From Pyrenochaeta sp. MPI-SDFR-AT-0127 (lineage: Eukaryota > Ascomycota > Dothideomycetes > Pleosporales > Cucurbitariaceae), in contig JAGTJM010000008.1 of the NCBI GenBank assembly GCA_020747015.1, positions 434,001-498,000 of the forward strand: DNA of 64,000 nt, in the 5' to 3' direction. Positions 35,521 to 45,444 of the stretch are shown here, piece by piece. The position numbers and the translations under genes were made by a program. Every line of letters begins with the position of its first letter. Positions within the stretch are counted from its first letter, which is position 1. The notes beneath the pieces were generated by a model, which saw nothing but the letters and a program-made list of their open reading frames with translations, was not told the DNA's origin and did not search any database.

Positions 35521-36941
35521 TCATTCTTCCATCTTCACAGCAAAGAATTCACTCACCGACCACTCCGGGATATCCCTAATTCTTTGCCACATGTACCGCT
35601 CTAACCTTGTCGCGGCCTTTGCATATGGCGTACTTTCATTGTTGTACTTTCTACAATTGTCAAAGATCAACTTGGCATCGTGAACAAAGTCCTCTGGGTT
35701 GGGGTATAGGTCCTTCTCGTGCTTTTCTTCCATTGTGGCAAGGTCCATAGGCTCTTTAATGACGTCGTAGTAGTCGAGTACCTCATCTTTGTTAACAGGC
35801 TGTTGGAAAGGCCAGGCATTGCTGTTGTTTTGCATATCATTGAGGAGATGCAGGAGTGCGTTATAGTTAGGGCCGTGGCGAGGAGCACGGGCGAGCTCGT
35901 CCATGACGGGAGACCAGCCAGAGTTCTTTATAGCGGTGATTGTCAATGGATCAATGGGTTTCAAATCGCCTTTCATCCATTGCGAGGGTGGCGCGTGGAC
36001 TTCGTAGCTCTTGCTGACGGCTCGGATCTTCGCGTTTGCACATTCTTTCTGCTTCAACAACATCCTGCCGCTTTCCAGGTAACGTATCTTCGGAACCATG
36101 CTACACTGCATAATAGTGCCGCCCTCGTAGTCCTTGATGTAGCCCATCCAACGTGACTTCTCTAAGGTAATCTCTTTGGTGAAGCCCTGTTTTTTGAAGT
36201 ATCCAATAGCGTAGTTGTCGGCGTAAGTCAGGAAGTGCATGACCTCGGAAGTGGCTTTGACATAATCTTTCAGGTGGGACATCAGGTGGGCGCCGTAGCC
36301 TTTGACTTGTTGATCAGAGGAAATGGCACAAAAGACGATTTCGGCGAACTGGCCCTTGTCAAAGGGGCGATAGGTTATGCCACTATTGATAGTCAGTCTA
36401 CCAGCTTCTAACACTTGGGATGCGTAATGAGAGAATCAACGTACCCCACAACCTCCAGCGGCTTCTTCACAATTGCTATGCTCAGATGCGTGCGGTCATA
36501 TACAAGGCGCGCGATATAGTCCTTGGGCATCTTAGGCAACTGTTTCTGGAATATGCATTTCAAGCCAGTCAAGATGATTGTGCTCTCCCTCCGCCCATCG
36601 TTGTTGACCACTCTAAATTCAATCTCCCCATTGCGCTCTTCAATGACAGCAGGCTTCTCTGGGAAGGGTACTATCCGCTTCACAGGGGGTGCAGGGGCAT
36701 CATCGGCAGCGGAAGGTGTGGAGGGGCTCGACTGCTTTATGCGTTTGGGGGAGCCGTTGGTAGGGTCGGTGGTCGCTTTGCGCTTTGCTGAGGAGGAGCC
36801 GGTGTTAGCATGGAGTGGCAGCAAAGACGCTTCTGGTGAAGAGAGTATTGTAGTGCTCAGTGACGCGTAGGAGGGTGAAGTTGCGAGAGGTGTGGGACAG
36901 CCCAGAGCCTCGCACAACAGCTGGTTCTTGTGGGGGGCCAT
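35521..36941 (-). CDS. gcn5: Histone acetyltransferase GCN5
   Basis: Two exons (36941-36445, 36382-35521) give 452 aa. A low-complexity N-terminus with an NLS-like KRKATTDPTNGSPKRIK is followed by the GNAT core: EFRVVNND, the acetyl-CoA loop QQVKGYGAHLM, and YADNYAIGYFKKQGF. A C-terminal bromodomain follows, with YYDVIKEPMDL and the acetyl-lysine-binding Asn in CRKYNNESTPY. It is the catalytic subunit of SAGA/ADA and acetylates histone H3 tails. The intron joint VVGGIT is typical of the family. The first 60 residues are unusual and could come from a misjudged start. It is head-to-head with OST5, start codons 270 bp apart. Confidence 0.97.
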
Positions 36942-37211
36942 GTTGGGCTTGCAGAATGACAGGCCAGGGCTGTAGAAGGGCGAAACTTACTGTCCTCAGT
37001 TGCGCCTGCCATATTACAGACTTGTGCGCGCTCACCTTGTGTGCAGTCGCGCCTTCTTCCGCGGTCGGAGTTGGTGTTGGATGTCGGGGAAGGTGCGCCT
37101 CCCGCATGGACCGCCCCCACACCAATCACCGCCCAGCAGTCCAAAGGCCACCAAAGCAGCTTCACGAAACAGGTGCGAAGACATCCACATCCAATTGCCC
37201 ACCTATACTCC
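36942..37211. promoter_or_regulatory. Bidirectional promoter, GCN5 and OST5
   Basis: 270 bp separate the two divergent start codons. A CCAAT pentamer sits at 37122-37126, about 86 bp before the OST5 ATG. The region is GC-rich with CCGCCCCCAC-like blocks and no obvious TATA, as expected for housekeeping promoters. Confidence 0.5.
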
Positions 37212-37610
37212 ATGTCGAGCCCACTTCTAGACGTCTGGGAGGCTGCCGCTTCCTCGCCCTTCAGCCCTGCGATTGGAAAGAATACGCAGTTTACGGTTGG
37301 CTTTGTGCTGCTGTCTCTCTGTAGGTGGAGAGCTAGAGATGCTCAGCGTGAGCGATGCTAACAAGATCCAGCTCTTGTCCTGACCACCATCTTCGGCCTA
37401 AGTACGCGTCGCACTCCACTCCTGTTACATCCATCATATACTCATGCGAACAACAGACCGGACCTTTGTCAATCTGCCACTTCTCGGTGCTCCTGCTTCG
37501 GTAGCATTCGGGTACGTTGTCATCCTCTTCAGTTTGCACCTACTCCAGAACTGACCATAACCAGCTTCGGCGCTGTCTACATGATCTGCGCAGTCGGAGT
37601 TTACGTCTAG
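37212..37610 (+). CDS. ost5: OST5, small oligosaccharyltransferase subunit
   Basis: A 79-aa protein split over four exons (37212-37320, 37372-37401, 37457-37511, 37565-37610), too small and too interrupted to show as one frame. The product has a short N-terminal segment (VWEAAASSPFSPAIGKNTQF), a first membrane helix (TVGFVLLSLSLVLTTIF), the linker GLNRTFVNLPLLG and a second helix (APASVAFGFGAVYMICAVGVYV). Two helices, the NLP loop and the terminal VGVYV match yeast and fungal Ost5, a subunit next to Ost1 in the ER N-glycosylation complex. All six splice sites are GT/AG and each joint keeps frame. Intron 1 has a TGCTAAC branch. Confidence 0.9.
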
Positions 37611-37783
37611 TTTCCTTAATTCCTCCGTCCGGCGTTGGGGGCAAATCATCTGTACAATTTATGGAAATACAATAAAAAGTTCAAGACCTGAAATCTATCA
37701 TCTACGTACGGCATCTTCTTGACCTGTCCACTTAGACACCGCGCATATCATCACTATCGTCGCGAGCCGCTGTACAGGCCATC

Positions 37784-39010
37784 ATGGACGACGAAGACCC
37801 CCCAGTCCTCACGGCTGTGTCCAGCTCCGCACGGCAGCTATATCTGCTCCTCCGATGCATTGCCTTCTCTACCAAAGCACACGTCCAGATTGGCGAAGAA
37901 GGCCTCAAGCTCTCCGTAGATGAGGCCAGTGTCATGGAAGGTACATGCCCTCTTACCATCACTCTCCAATGCGCCCAGACTAACACCACTAAAGCATCTG
38001 CCTTCCTTGACAAATCCCTCTTCACCACGTACAACTTCCACGCTCCAGCACCTCCGCGCAACTCGCAACTACCTTCTGACAGCGACAACGACGAGCCAGA
38101 AACACCAAGCACCACACCAACCTTTCAAATTTCCCTTCCAGCCCTTCTTGAAACTCTCCAAATCTTTGGTCTCACAGACCCAAACACTACAAAACCGCCA
38201 TGGGCACGCGATAACCCATACCCCACAAGTACTGCATTCTCGAACAATATATTGGGCATGCATAATCTCTGCCGAATATCCTACGACTCCCTCGGCGCCC
38301 CGCTGTCAATAATCTTGACAGAAGCCAGCATCCGTACGCAGTGTGATCTCACAACCTACGAACCAGAGTACTCGGATGAGATACCATTTGATCGACACGC
38401 ACTCGCATTTAAAACAATCATGCGTGGAAGTCGCCTCCACGACGCCATCTCAGAGTTATCCTCTACATCTCCAGAGAAGTTGACCATGTACGCGAAGACT
38501 GTGCGTGGGAAGCCTTTCTTCGCATTGTCTTCGTCTGGTACTGTGGGTTCTGCCAGGGTAGAGTTCAACAATCAGCCTCAACCTTCCCCGTTCCGGACCC
38601 CAGCGTCTACAAACCTCGGTGCGAGTGGGATCGCGGATGCGGCAGATCAACAGCAGGCAAATCTGCTTGAGACATTCCAATTGAGTGATCCCGATACAGT
38701 GCTCAGATCTACCTACAAATTCGGTCTCATACAGAAAGCAGCGCGTGCTATGAGCGTTGCTACTAAGGTTAGTGTCAGAGTCGACACGCAAGGTGTGTTA
38801 AGCCTACAGTTCATGGTTGAAGTCGAGGGTGGTGCATCAGGGGTAGCGAATAGCACTAGCAACGGCAAGGTCTCGTTTGTTGACTTTCGTTTTGTGCCAC
38901 TTGTAGAAGAGGACGACGAAGAGGGTGAGGCTGGTGACGAGACGATGATGCACAACGGGGATGGTAGTGATGCAGGAAGTGGGATGGACGAGGCTGAGAA
39001 TATGATATGA
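37784..39010 (+). CDS. rad1: RAD1-type 9-1-1 checkpoint clamp subunit
   Basis: About 390 aa when a 54-nt intron (37941-37994) is removed. The intron has no stop and a length divisible by three, so the unspliced frame also reads through. Splicing rebuilds VMEASAFLDKSLFTTYNF, the form expected of the family, and an ACTAAC branch lies near the acceptor. Family features are the PCNA-like N-terminal domain (LLLRCIAFSTKAHVQI, GLKLSVDEAS), the central FDRHALAFKTIM block and YKFGLIQKAARAMSVATKVSVRVD. RAD1 (S. cerevisiae Rad17) forms the ring with Hus1 and Rad9 that marks damaged DNA. The acidic tail is typical. It follows OST5 by 170 bp, same strand. Confidence 0.92.
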   Translation: MDDEDPPVLTAVSSSARQLYLLLRCIAFSTKAHVQIGEEGLKLSVDEASVMEGTCPLTITLQCAQTNTTKASAFLDKSLFTTYNFHAPAPPRNSQLPSDSDNDEPETPSTTPTFQISLPALLETLQIFGLTDPNTTKPPWARDNPYPTSTAFSNNILGMHNLCRISYDSLGAPLSIILTEASIRTQCDLTTYEPEYSDEIPFDRHALAFKTIMRGSRLHDAISELSSTSPEKLTMYAKTVRGKPFFALSSSGTVGSARVEFNNQPQPSPFRTPASTNLGASGIADAADQQQANLLETFQLSDPDTVLRSTYKFGLIQKAARAMSVATKVSVRVDTQGVLSLQFMVEVEGGASGVANSTSNGKVSFVDFRFVPLVEEDDEEGEAGDETMMHNGDGSDAGSGMDEAENMI

Positions 39011-39820
39011 TTTGAATCGCGTACAAGAAATGGCATCACAGTTATAGTCATATATAAGGCAATGTTGCCCAAGTCTACAAGAGTGACTTGTTTTGATTTA
39101 GTTTTTAAATTACTGTGAGCATCTCTCTCGGACGTGAAGACGGGTATTCTGTCCGCTGAAAGAAAGCCTTAAGACGCTAACGTACACTTCATGTCTGTGG
39201 ATGGGCCTGAGCTACCTTTGCTGCTAAGACTACGCAGTCTTGTATGATTTTGAAGAAATTTGAAGAGTTGGCACGTAGGCGGTAAGGCGCTACGCCCATG
39301 GCATTCAATCGAGAGAAAAAGAAAAGAAAAGCAAAAGCAGCGTGGCTGTATATCCGGTTCAGATTTCACAATCGTCACACAGAAAAAAGGCAGCCACCTG
39401 TGGAATGGAAAACTGGCACCGATAGCGCCGGTGCATCGCAAAAGTTTTTCCTTTACTCTTACTCCCGTGATTCCATTTTGAACATCGTGAATCATGGTAG
39501 ACGTGTACTAATCGCCAGAGTTGGACTTTTCGCTGAATGCGCTATTTGTTTTTCTTACTTTTTCTTTCTTTCATTATGACACGATCAATGCGCAGGACCT
39601 CGAGCGAGTGGTCGTATATCCAATCCATACTCGCTATCGATGTCGAACCGAGTCGTATCGATTGTAACGTGGTTTAGAGAGGGGAGGAAGGTGATGAACT
39701 TTGTATATTACAAACATGCTGAACTCGCGTGTCGATCGTGGGCGCTTAACGCAGGACGGCGACCGATTTAGAATTCGAGTTCAGCTACCACGTGTAAGCC
39801 GAATGTCAGTTCGAACGTCA
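39011..39820. other. Convergent intergenic region, RAD1/TOA1
   Basis: About 800 bp of 3' flanks. A purine-rich run (GAGAGAAAAAGAAAAGAAAAGCAAAA) lies near 39309. No gene recognised. Confidence 0.4.
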
Positions 39821-41491
39821 CTACCATTCGAATTCACCATTTGCCTTGTGGAACAGGTACCTATCACATCGTCAATACGAGTCACACGCGAATTCGGCTG
39901 CAACTTACTCCTTCTTATTCGTGGTCAAAATGCCGTCCTTAAGCGTGCACTTCCACTTGTTCTTGACGCGTTGTACCTTGTCATATGTGCACAGCATATA
40001 GTCAACCATGTCGTCGTCACTGTTGTCTCCATCAACGTTATCATCGTCTGGATCATCAAGATCCGAATTAATCGCATCATCAGGATCCTCTTCTGGCTTG
40101 GCATCATCATCACCATCGAAGCGAGCAGGACCTGGAGCACTTGATGAAGCTTCTGCATCCTCAGCTTGCAGGACGCGGATAGCTGCCTTCCTCTTTTTGC
40201 CTTTCGGCATCGAGTTGAGGGGTACCATGAGCCCACTATCTTGTCGCATAGCCATGGCATCAACACGAGCGCGCATAAACTCGTCAGCGGCGATACGATC
40301 CACTGCATCGGCCGCCCGAGCCGCCTTCAATGCTTCCCAGTCAGCCAGAGCGTCGCCAGAGCCATCAGTTTGGGAGGTGTAGATATGGCCTTGGGGTGGA
40401 GGGCGCTGTTGAGGGATCTGCTGCTGTGGGGGGCGCTGATGCTGCTGCTGCTGCTGCTGCTGCTGCGGGGCCATCATACGCTGCTGCTGACCTTGCATGG
40501 GCATTTGGTTATGGTGACCTTGCTGAACAAGGTTAGGGAAGTTCTGTTGGTGAATATTGCCTTGTTGCTGGATTCGCTGCTGAACCAGGTTTGCTGCGCG
40601 CTGTTGTGCCAGATTGGCATTCTGGTCATAACCGCCAGTGTAGGCGCCTCCGTTGGCAGTCTGAGCCTGGGGGTAATTCGCAATAGGTGGTTGATAGCTT
40701 CCTTCGGCCTTCACAGGCACATTTGGGAAATTGATGGCCTCCTGCGGCGCCGATACAGGAGCATGGTCAGCATCAACCTTGACATTGGATGGAACAACAG
40801 TAGGCTGCTGGCGCACTGGCTCAGGTTGCGGGTCCCACGGAAACTGGGCAACCTTCAGGGCAGATAGCTTTTCTTGCCAGCCCTGCAGATGTGTCAGTGC
40901 ATGCTGAGTATCCATGCAAAGAAATTGGAGGGAGTAAAAGTGTACAGGCAACCATCACGTGATGATGCTATGCCGGTTTAGGCTGTGGCTGGCTTGGCTT
41001 GGCGGGGTGGGGAGCTGCGCAGGGGCTATAAGAAGGTGACCCAAATACTGAGGCGCCCCCGAGCTGCGAGACTGACCGGCAACTCAGCCCCGCTTCCGGC
41101 CGCTCATCACCCCCCAAGCCAGGCCGCACCGCGCAAACGTCGAAGACAGCGAGAGCGATGGACAGAAATATGTGACAGATGCAGTAGACGAAGGAAGAAC
41201 GGAAAAAGACCACGGAGCGTATAGCTGCTGATGCTGCTGCTGCCGCGACATTGGGAGCAAAGGAGCAATAGGCGGGACCGCAGCCAGGTTGCCACATACC
41301 TGCTTCATCTCATCAAGCGTTGACTGATCCACGCCAAATTCCTCGAAGTCATTTTGCGAAGCCTGAACCACCTTTTCGATGATCTGCTGGTAGACATTAC
41401 CCTGGGTGTCGCTGTTAGCAGGCTTGCCTTGCCCTTTCCCATCGCTCGCATGCTTTGTTTGGGGAATACTAACCACGACCTGGTTCGACAT
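39821..41491 (-). CDS. toa1: TFIIA large subunit (TOA1)
   Basis: Three exons (41491-41300, 40882-39909, 39860-39821) give 401 aa. Exons 1-2 join to rebuild the N-terminal four-helix part (NVYQQIIEKVVQASQNDFEE, then EMKQGWQEKLSALKV, then FPWDPQP). The middle is Gln-rich with an eight-Gln run coded by CAG repeats, followed by an acidic stretch. The C-terminus DYMLCTYDKVQRVKNKWKC...KDGIL is completed by a 40-nt last exon giving KEYLFHKANGEFEW, the conserved beta-barrel end. TFIIA stabilises TBP on promoters. Intron 1 is 417 nt, by far the longest in the window. An in-frame ATG inside it (MDTQHALTHLQ before GWQEKL) could start a shorter product. Confidence 0.95.
40441..40466 (-). repeat. CAG trinucleotide repeat in TOA1
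   Basis: About eight CAG triplets on the coding strand encode the poly-Gln run in the TOA1 linker. It is a likely length-variable microsatellite. Confidence 0.85.
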
Positions 41492-42139
41492 GGTGACTTT
41501 TGGGTATGGTTCAACTATCTAGGAATGGTGCAAGGGCCTTGCAGAAACGGCGCAGACGTTGGCGACTGTTGCTCGTGTGCAGTGTTGAGGAAGAGGCAGG
41601 CCAGACAGGCAGAAGACGTCAGCGCGTGAGGCTGCGATAGGTGCGCGCGCGCTTCGGAAAGCTTCTGCGCTGTCAAGAAGATACTACAGGTATTGGAAGC
41701 CCAGACGGTAGGCTTTGTACGACGTGGTCGGGTGCCCTCACTTTGGTGGTCGTAGGGTCCAGGTTGGTGTTCAGGGCATAGAGCGCGGCAGTCGGGGGAT
41801 CTTTGAGTTCGTCGGCGCACGGGCTTGCAACTAGCTCGTGAGTGACTAATCATCTAGAGTGAAGCCCTCCATATTGCTACTTCTTTGTCTTGCCTACTTT
41901 CAGTGCAAGGGCGCAGGTTTTCAAATGCATCTGAATTTGGTGTTGTATTACATTATGCCTAAATATCGTTGAGTCGTGAGAATTTACTTGAGCCTTACCG
42001 AGGCTGGGCTTCATCCAAAGCCGAGAATGCCGTCTCGCCCTGTGCATGCAAAGTACCCCAACATCTTGTCAAACGCCGAAGACCTAATCTGGAACCTCAT
42101 TCGTTCTGACCCTGTTGCTGGCTCGTGTTGAGCAAGCTC
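41492..42139. other. Intergenic, TOA1 promoter side
   Basis: Upstream flank of TOA1 and 3' flank of the bZIP gene. An open minus-strand frame (41515-41853) does not look like protein. Confidence 0.4.
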
Positions 42140-44489
42140 TTAATGCGCAGGAATCAACGCCTTCTGCACCGCCATATCGACATCCTTTCTCCTAAAGCCG
42201 GGTGCTCGTCCCAGGCAGACAGCATGTTTGATAAGCTCTGTGACCCTTAGTTAGCAATGATCATGTCGTAATTTGGCTATTATCAGTATTTTACTTACCG
42301 TCCGTAAGCCGGTTAACATCTAACCAGGCAATTTTCCTCCTCTTCTGCCTTACCACCGGCAAACTCTCCTCAGCCTCCTCGGTCAAACCCAGATCCAAAC
42401 CCACATCACCCATGCTAAATCCACTGGTACCGGCAAAACCGTAGTCAAAAGTAGGCGCGAGGTCAAGACCAAGAGTTTGATCAAATGAGATATCGTAGTT
42501 TACATGCTTCGGGAAGACGGTGGGATAGGTTGATGATTGTGCATTGGAAAAGGACATGTCGAGGCCGAAGGGTGCGTCGGGAATGTCGAAAGTGTGAGTT
42601 GGTGGTGTTATGGAGCTAGAAGAGGAGTTGGCCGTGTTTGAGCTGTGCGTTAGACTTGGAGAATCAGAACTCTCATCTGAAGCCCTCCGCGCATATGGGT
42701 CATCCTGTGGGAGGAGGTTAGTGGTAGTTGCCGTGTCTTTACCCTCCTCCTCGACCAAGCACTCAGAGAATGAGCTTCTAGGATCAATTCTGCAAACGTA
42801 TTGCTCCTCGAGATAACCCTGCACGTCATGAGCATCGAACCATTCCCCTTCGAAACCACTGAGATCAACATTCCCGAGATCTTCAGTCCGCCCATCCTCC
42901 ACATTTTCTATTCTTGCCATTTTTTTCTCTAAAGGTCCAATCTGCCTCACCGTCCAGCTGTTTTTGATTGGAATAATCCGTCCAGACGCATCTCGACGTG
43001 GATAATGAGTTCCGGCCCCGCCAAGGTGGATGAATGGGGCTGCCCACCAATCTAGATCCTGATCAATATTTCGTGAGAGCTGAGCTTTGAAACGATCACA
43101 CAGCTCATCAACAGTAAAGTAGGGCAAAGACAGCTTGAACACGTAGCTTAGCGCTGAGGGTCGAATGTTCGCTGTACTCAGTATTTGAAAGCCAGTCTCA
43201 ATCGCTGCACGCGTTAAGCGCCTTGCAAAAGTCGTTTCATCGAAACTATAGGTTGTGACGGAGGGAAGATTCTTCGTTGATAGTATATTCGGGAGGCTCA
43301 ATGGGGGTGTAGGTAGCCTTGTGGTCGGTGGTGTGATTTCAGGAGTTGGTATGTTTACCGAGAAAATATGAGGATTTGGTGGAGTAAAGGGTGCCTGTGT
43401 TGAGCTGAGAATATCGAGCAGACCAAATGGAAGCGGTATTGATCGGTCCTGTTGTGTTGACTGATGGTCTGAGGAAGTTTGTGATCTTGATTGATCAATA
43501 ATATCTCCCTAGTAATGGCAATATAGTCAGTAAAGTAATGGTGGAAAGCGAAACAAGGATCAAACAATAGTACAGGTCAGGTCCCCATGAGAAGTTGCGT
43601 AAATGAGTATCAGGGACTTCTATGAAGTGCTTCATGGGTTCTTGGCACACATTGATTATGCATGGCGGTTTTACGTACCACGGTGAATTGGCGCCGACGA
43701 ACCAAACTAGCAGTACTGCCCCGCTCCCCAAACGCGCTCGAAGGCTGTGAGAAATAGTCATCTGGTTGTGCTTCTGGTCTTGGGGCCATATCGGCTCTGC
43801 CTGTTGGATTTGACACTGAATATCCCCAACCCACGTCTTGGGCTTCTTCAGATATATTTGGAACCTTTGGAATTGAAACTGGAAAATCCACCGTTGGCTC
43901 TCTATTCTCTCCTTGCTCTTCGTCGACATCATATTGACCCTCACTAGCAGTCTGTGCAAGACTGGTGAATGTCTGCGTGACGCGCTTGAACTCTTGTGCC
44001 AGGGCAGGATTCAATTGCAATAAGCCTGATTTGAGTGCCGATTCGTTCAAGCGGAGAAACGTGGTATTCATTTGCTCGATAATAGAGTGCAGTTGGGAAC
44101 TTTGTAACTTTAGCGACGATATTGTAGTCTCCTTCCGCTGCCGATACGCTCGCTGCGCGAGGCGAATCTGTGTTCTTCGTCGCTATAGATTTATTAGTAG
44201 AAGCCTTGTGAGCAAGTAGAGAGGAAATTGTTGTATAGGAAGCACTTTCTAGCACCATGCCCTATGCCATCAAAGAATAGAAAGCGCCTTTACTCACATC
44301 CGCAGCCGTAGCATCCCGGGGATCTACTCTCGGCCTCCCTCTTGCCTTCTTCGATCCACCACTAGCACCATCTCCACGATGGGTATCCTTACGATTCTCC
44401 TTGGGGGTTTCCTCAGTATTGGCCGCGCGCGAGCGCTTTCGCGAAAGCATTCGCTCTTCAAATTCGGAGCTCATTATAGTATCTTGCAT
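42140..44489 (-). CDS. bZIP transcription factor
   Basis: Four exons (44489-44298, 44182-43679, 43508-42299, 42237-42140) give 667 aa. A basic, NLS-rich start (RMLSRKRSR, KKARGRPR) runs into the bZIP: RRRTQIRLAQRAYRQRKE at about residues 65-82, then leucine/isoleucine heptads (ISSLKLQSSQLHSIIEQMN). The basic region has the NxxAQxxFR-like fungal variant with Q/R and Y. The C-terminal two thirds hold an unnamed conserved-looking regulatory region (FARRLTRAAIETGFQIL, LDWWAAPFIHLGGAGTHYP, FEGEWFDAHDVQGYL). Exon 4 adds ELIKHAVCLGRAPGFRRKDVD, common at the end of this subgroup. Target genes are unknown. The exact start (44489 or 44474) is uncertain. Confidence 0.87.
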
Positions 44490-45444
44490 TGCGTCACCCT
44501 TTCCCCTCAAGAGTTACAGGGCGACAGCGACTCCGGAAAGATGCGAAGGAGTTAGAGCCAATGACAAAAGGTGGAGGACAACGGGCCGCTTGCCAGGAAG
44601 CGTCGGTATAGGTGAACCCCCTCTTAGACCTTTCCGATCGTCTCTCCGACTGCAGGTGCGTCTGTCAAGTAAAACTAACCGCGTTCAGAGAACTGGTCTT
44701 GTGTCTCAAGGGAAAGTAGACGGGAGAGTAGCAGCGATAGTTGAGTAAACGAAGCAAATGCTCCGCGAGCCAACGTGACGCAAAGCCCGATGATAAGAGC
44801 GACAGAAAAGCCACCAAGCCCCAACCGACCTCGACTCAGCACTCAGTACAAAGTTTCCTCGACCGAAGACGTTGCAAGGACGCTGGTTGCACGGCACACA
44901 TACCCCCGCAGGCTTACCAAGCTTGGGCTAACCCCTGTTCGAATGATGCGAAAGGAACGTTGCTTCTTTAGGATTGGGTCTTTTGTATTGCGCTGGACAA
45001 TTCTGTGGTCACACCATGACAGTCACAATCTACACTAGGTCACCGCCGAGTGATGTGATACCGAGGCACTGCGCAGGTTGTCAGAACTCAAAGGGAAGGC
45101 TGGTATGTTGGACAGGGTAGGGCGGAGGCGATATGCATTTCAAACGCTTTACTCGGTCTCGATTACTGAACAATTCCGCTTCGGTGTGATTAGTTCATCC
45201 GACCACGTGATTTTGCTCCGCTCCAATGGTGAACCAAATTTTTCGCTTTGAGGAGCATCGACAATGGCTGACATGCATCTGTTCATTGTGATTCGCAAAA
45301 TCTAGTGCTTACTTTCTTAAGAGGCTGAATGTTTACATCATCATCTGTGTACGAACGCTACAGACATCTCTTGTTCGAGCCATTACTCAGACACACTGAA
45401 CATCAACAGCAACTCGCAAATGGGCCTCCAAATTACGATTGGCT
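44490..45444. other. Intergenic, bZIP promoter side
   Basis: About 950 bp with no recognisable gene. It holds the bZIP upstream flank and the 3' flank of the lipase gene. Confidence 0.4.

Noticed and set aside
40166..40867. 233-codon plus-strand frame, leucine-rich
   Set aside because: It is the complement of the Gln-rich part of TOA1: CAG repeats read backwards give Leu/Ala runs.
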